Source: Bacteroidota bacterium
GTDB taxonomy: Bacteria; Bacteroidota; Bacteroidia; Chitinophagales; Chitinophagaceae
DNA: 64,000 bases
Assembly (NCBI GenBank): GCA_026391455.1
Contig: JAPLEH010000069.1
Span: forward strand, 1 to 64,000
Reading direction: 5' to 3'
The position numbers and the translations under genes are program-made. Shown piece by piece: positions 61,689 through 64,000 of the stretch (within the stretch, counting starts at the first letter, position 1; each line of letters opens with the position of its first letter). The notes under the pieces are model-generated. The model did not search any database. It was not told where the DNA came from and saw only the letters and a list, made by a program, of their open reading frames with translations.

Positions 61689-62684
61689 TTAATTACTTTT
61701 TTTGCATCTCGCCTCCACGCCATTGCCACCGTATTCGCAATAAATATCGGTAGCACCAAGGTTTTCCAGCGTTTTACGTATACTTCCTTTTGACCTGAAA
61801 CGTTTGTACCAATCCGTCAGGGAATCGTGTGTATCCAGGTAAGCCCATTCTTCCTGCATTTGTTCATTGAGTTCAGGGAATGCACGGTAGTAAGTGATCA
61901 CCGGTGAAATCCGGTTCAGGAAAATACTGAGCAGTTTATTTTTACTGAATCGTTTATGCAGGGGCAAATAGCGATTCACCAATTTTTTGGTATAAGCGAT
62001 CGTAAAATCGGGATTTTTTTTCTTAAGAAAACGCCTGTACAAAAATGCGGTCCGCAAAAAATACGATTTTTCAAAGGTGTAATGGTCTATCACCAGGTGT
62101 CCGCCTTTCTTTACAAGCCTGAAAAGGTCTTCGATCGTTTTTTCCGTATTGGGCGTGTGTTGTATTACCCCGATGCAGATAACGATATCGAAGATTTCGG
62201 GTTCAAATGGCATATCATTGATATCTGCCTGAATTACTTTGTGCCGTTCATTTACCGGACAATTTTCACGGTTTACTTCCACAGCGGTACTGATGTCTGA
62301 GGAAATCAGGTAAGCTCCTTTATCCAATAGTATTTCGGTGAAACGACCGGCACCACAACCAGCTTCGAGTACCAGTTTGCCACGAATGGAATCACTCAAT
62401 TCTCCGAGGCATTTTTCCACCCGTTTACGGCTGATTGTGGTGCCTGTAAAGGAATCGAGTTGTGTCTTTCTAAAAGCCTTCCATTGATCCCCGAAAAGCG
62501 ATGCATAAGCGCCGCTTTCCACAAATCGGGGTATCTCATTTACAATTGGAATTTTCTGATTTTTACTTACTAAAAAACCGCCTTCTTCGCGGAACTTCAT
62601 TTTGTCTTTCTGTGAGTAGTAGGTTGGGAACATTTTACTGTTTAAATAGTTTGAAATATTTTTTAAACAAAACGGGCAATGCAT
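61689..62684 (-). CDS. Class I SAM-dependent methyltransferase with N-terminal Trm112-like region
   Basis: The 331-aa protein has an N-terminal zinc-ribbon-like segment (MHCPFC, then GGFLVSKNQKIPIVNEIPRF) as in Trm112-type domains. The Rossmann methyltransferase core has LVLEAGCGAGRFTEILL, DIVICIGVIQHT and GGHLVIDHYTFE. It probably methylates a sugar or a lipid-linked intermediate. The start lies 50 bases inside the preceding GT4 gene, an unusually long overlap. The decayed homologue at 59671 preserves the same overlap. Confidence 0.83.
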   Translation of the reverse strand: MHCPFCLKNISNYLNSKMFPTYYSQKDKMKFREEGGFLVSKNQKIPIVNEIPRFVESGAYASLFGDQWKAFRKTQLDSFTGTTISRKRVEKCLGELSDSIRGKLVLEAGCGAGRFTEILLDKGAYLISSDISTAVEVNRENCPVNERHKVIQADINDMPFEPEIFDIVICIGVIQHTPNTEKTIEDLFRLVKKGGHLVIDHYTFEKSYFLRTAFLYRRFLKKKNPDFTIAYTKKLVNRYLPLHKRFSKNKLLSIFLNRISPVITYYRAFPELNEQMQEEWAYLDTHDSLTDWYKRFRSKGSIRKTLENLGATDIYCEYGGNGVEARCKKSN

Positions 62685-63729
62685 ATTCCTCTTCGGCGAA
62701 GTTTCTGGCAGAAGAAGACAGGCGTTGCCTTGTGGAAGTGTCCCTGATCAGATGGTTTATTTGTGTTACGAGATCGTTTACATTTTCAGATTCATACAGC
62801 AATCCATTGCTATTATGCGATATCATGTTGTTTACGCCCCAAACATTGCTGGCGATCACGGGCAATCCGCAGGCTAATGCCTGCATGATGGAGTTGCTCA
62901 TAGTTTCACCGAAAGTGGCATGTACATATATATCGAGCGATTGCATAAAGCCCAGCAACTGGTGTTCGCCGAGCATGCCGGCAAACTCAACCTGTTCTGC
63001 AATACTAAGGTCTGTTGCCAACTGTCTGGTGGAGGCCATGGTAACGCCATCGCCGGCTATTTTCAGCGTTAGTTTAATGTCGGGTGTTTGTTGTACCAGT
63101 TGTGCAAAGGCTTTGAGTAAAGTAGCGTGGTCTTTGATCGGTTGCATCCGGCTTTGCATGCCGATCACCCATTCGCGGGTCGTGTCGCGGGGTGGTGCGG
63201 GCCGGTAGAGTTCAGTATCGAGACCATTGGGGATTACTACACCGATACGCTGAAATCGTTTAAGGGGTATAGCCTTGTATGCATCATCCCTGGATTCGGG
63301 TGTAAGAAATACAATGGTATCAGCATAGCGGGCAGATAACCGCAACCATTTCCATTCCATTTTCCCTTTCAGGTGATGAGCCTGTGTTTCCCGCACCATA
63401 ATCCGGGTCTTGCGATGAAATATTTTATACCATAATGCCGGAAGTATATAGGATGTGCTGTGCAGGAATATAATATCCGGTCTGGTAGCACGGATGGCAC
63501 GATATGTTTTTGTATAAAACGAAAGATCAAGTCCTTTCTTTTTTTTCACCGACCAATTCGGAATACCCAGGTCTTTACATTGACGGAGGTAATCTTCCCG
63601 TACCTCTTCTACGCCGCAAAACACAGCACTGGTGTTGAATTCTTTGGCCGTATCGGCTTTGGCAAGTGAAAAGAATACACTACCGTGTCCGCCTAATCCG
63701 CTGTATAATACGTGTACAATATTTTTCAT
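62635..63729 (-). CDS. Glycosyltransferase family 4
   Basis: The 364-aa protein has the GT4 core: GLGGHGSVFFSL, VVIPNGLDTELYRP, GMQSRMQPIKDHATLLKAF and ATFGETMSNSIMQALACGLPVIASN. It ends inside the methyltransferase reading frame. It lies nine bases downstream of the partial asparagine synthase gene. Confidence 0.87.
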   Translation of the reverse strand: MKNIVHVLYSGLGGHGSVFFSLAKADTAKEFNTSAVFCGVEEVREDYLRQCKDLGIPNWSVKKKKGLDLSFYTKTYRAIRATRPDIIFLHSTSYILPALWYKIFHRKTRIMVRETQAHHLKGKMEWKWLRLSARYADTIVFLTPESRDDAYKAIPLKRFQRIGVVIPNGLDTELYRPAPPRDTTREWVIGMQSRMQPIKDHATLLKAFAQLVQQTPDIKLTLKIAGDGVTMASTRQLATDLSIAEQVEFAGMLGEHQLLGFMQSLDIYVHATFGETMSNSIMQALACGLPVIASNVWGVNNMISHNSNGLLYESENVNDLVTQINHLIRDTSTRQRLSSSARNFAEEEYALPVLFKKYFKLFKQ

Positions 63730-63738
63730 GAGATCATT

Positions 63739-64000
63739 TTACATCCAGCGGTTATACCAAAGCTGGAACATAAAGAAATTCCACAAAAGCGGGAAGTGAA
63801 AATTATTACCGGCATAATAGGCATCGAGCTCTTTGCGCAACATGGATGCCTGCAGCATGCCATGTTTGGCCACCGCTTGTTCGCCGAGGTGTTCTTCAAA
63901 AAGAAATTTCAGGTCATTTCTGAACCAGTCGTGCAGCGGTACAGAGAAACCCATTTTCGGGCGCTCCATTATAGCCTGCGGAACATATTTATGAACGATC
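63739..64000 (-). CDS. Asparagine synthase, C-terminal part (runs off the window)
   Basis: The frame is open through base 64000. The visible end has VPQAIMERPKMGFSVPLHDWFRNDL, the conserved C-terminal block of asparagine synthases, and closes with a Trp-rich tail. The annotated ATG inside (MERPKMG) is not the true start. It is a second asparagine-synthase-like gene in the same cluster. Confidence 0.85.
   Translation of the reverse strand, partial: IVHKYVPQAIMERPKMGFSVPLHDWFRNDLKFLFEEHLGEQAVAKHGMLQASMLRKELDAYYAGNNFHFPLLWNFFMFQLWYNRWM

Overview
The window reads as chromosomal DNA of a Bacteroidota bacterium, most likely of the Chitinophagaceae type. The evidence is: start codons mostly lack Shine-Dalgarno sequences; TAnnTTTG-type -7 boxes appear in several leaders; a zeaxanthin-type crt operon is headed by an ECF sigma factor; a Y_Y_Y/LuxR-type sensor sits next to a beta-glucan locus; and lipoprotein signals end in GCKK. 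The genus-level guess is inference from gene content; no search was run.

Region 1 (1-11.7 kb) is an accessory island. It opens with a tandem 346-bp unit made of a GIY-YIG nuclease gene and a tRNA-Arg(CCG) gene. The tRNA has a 28-nt imperfect palindrome inserted in its D-loop, and the second GIY-YIG copy breaks off abruptly at 487/488, which looks like the left junction of inserted DNA. Next comes an overlapping operon that I cannot name: a 922-aa protein, a 625-aa calcineurin-like metallophosphoesterase, and a third gene split by an (AT)n tract. It is followed by a convergent three-gene ABC-3C/Lamassu-like defence cassette (restriction-type nuclease, middle component, SMC-like ATPase). The island ends with a divergent XRE/SymE pair sharing a perfect operator palindrome, and a RhuM protein.

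Region 2 (11.8-20.5 kb) is one strand of molybdenum hydroxylase genes: a cytochrome c, two tandem pairs of 2Fe-2S subunit and Tat-exported molybdopterin subunit, XdhC, and a MobA-like nucleotidyltransferase. Together they suggest a periplasmic aldehyde or N-heterocycle oxidase with its cofactor-maturation proteins.

Region 3 (20.6-37.1 kb) is a beta-1,3-glucan (laminarin-type) utilisation locus without SusC/SusD: a glycosidase fused to a probable outer-membrane beta-barrel, a multi-module glycan-binding lipoprotein, a GH16 lipoprotein, a GH149-like phosphorylase, a GPH/MFS symporter and two apparently cytoplasmic GH17 enzymes. A divergent one-protein sensor/regulator lies at its head.

Region 4 (37.8-44.0 kb) is the carotenoid operon ECF-crtI-crtB-idi-crtZ-crtY. 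Upstream lies a MerR-type B12-binding CarH-like photoreceptor gene. Between regulator and operon sit two identical-geometry 30-bp inverted repeats that are strong operator candidates.

Region 5 (44.0-64.0 kb) is an exopolysaccharide/capsule cluster on the minus strand: PHP-type tyrosine phosphatase, initiating sugar transferase, aminotransferase, epimerase, UDP-sugar dehydrogenase, two formyltransferases, a NeuD-like acetyltransferase, five full GT4 glycosyltransferases, a polysaccharide deacetylase, two asparagine-synthase-like proteins, a Wzy-like polymerase and a methyltransferase. It also carries a decayed chimeric copy of the glycosyltransferase/methyltransferase block, and clusters of short interspersed repeats. 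The polymer is probably decorated with formylated, acetylated and amidated amino sugars.
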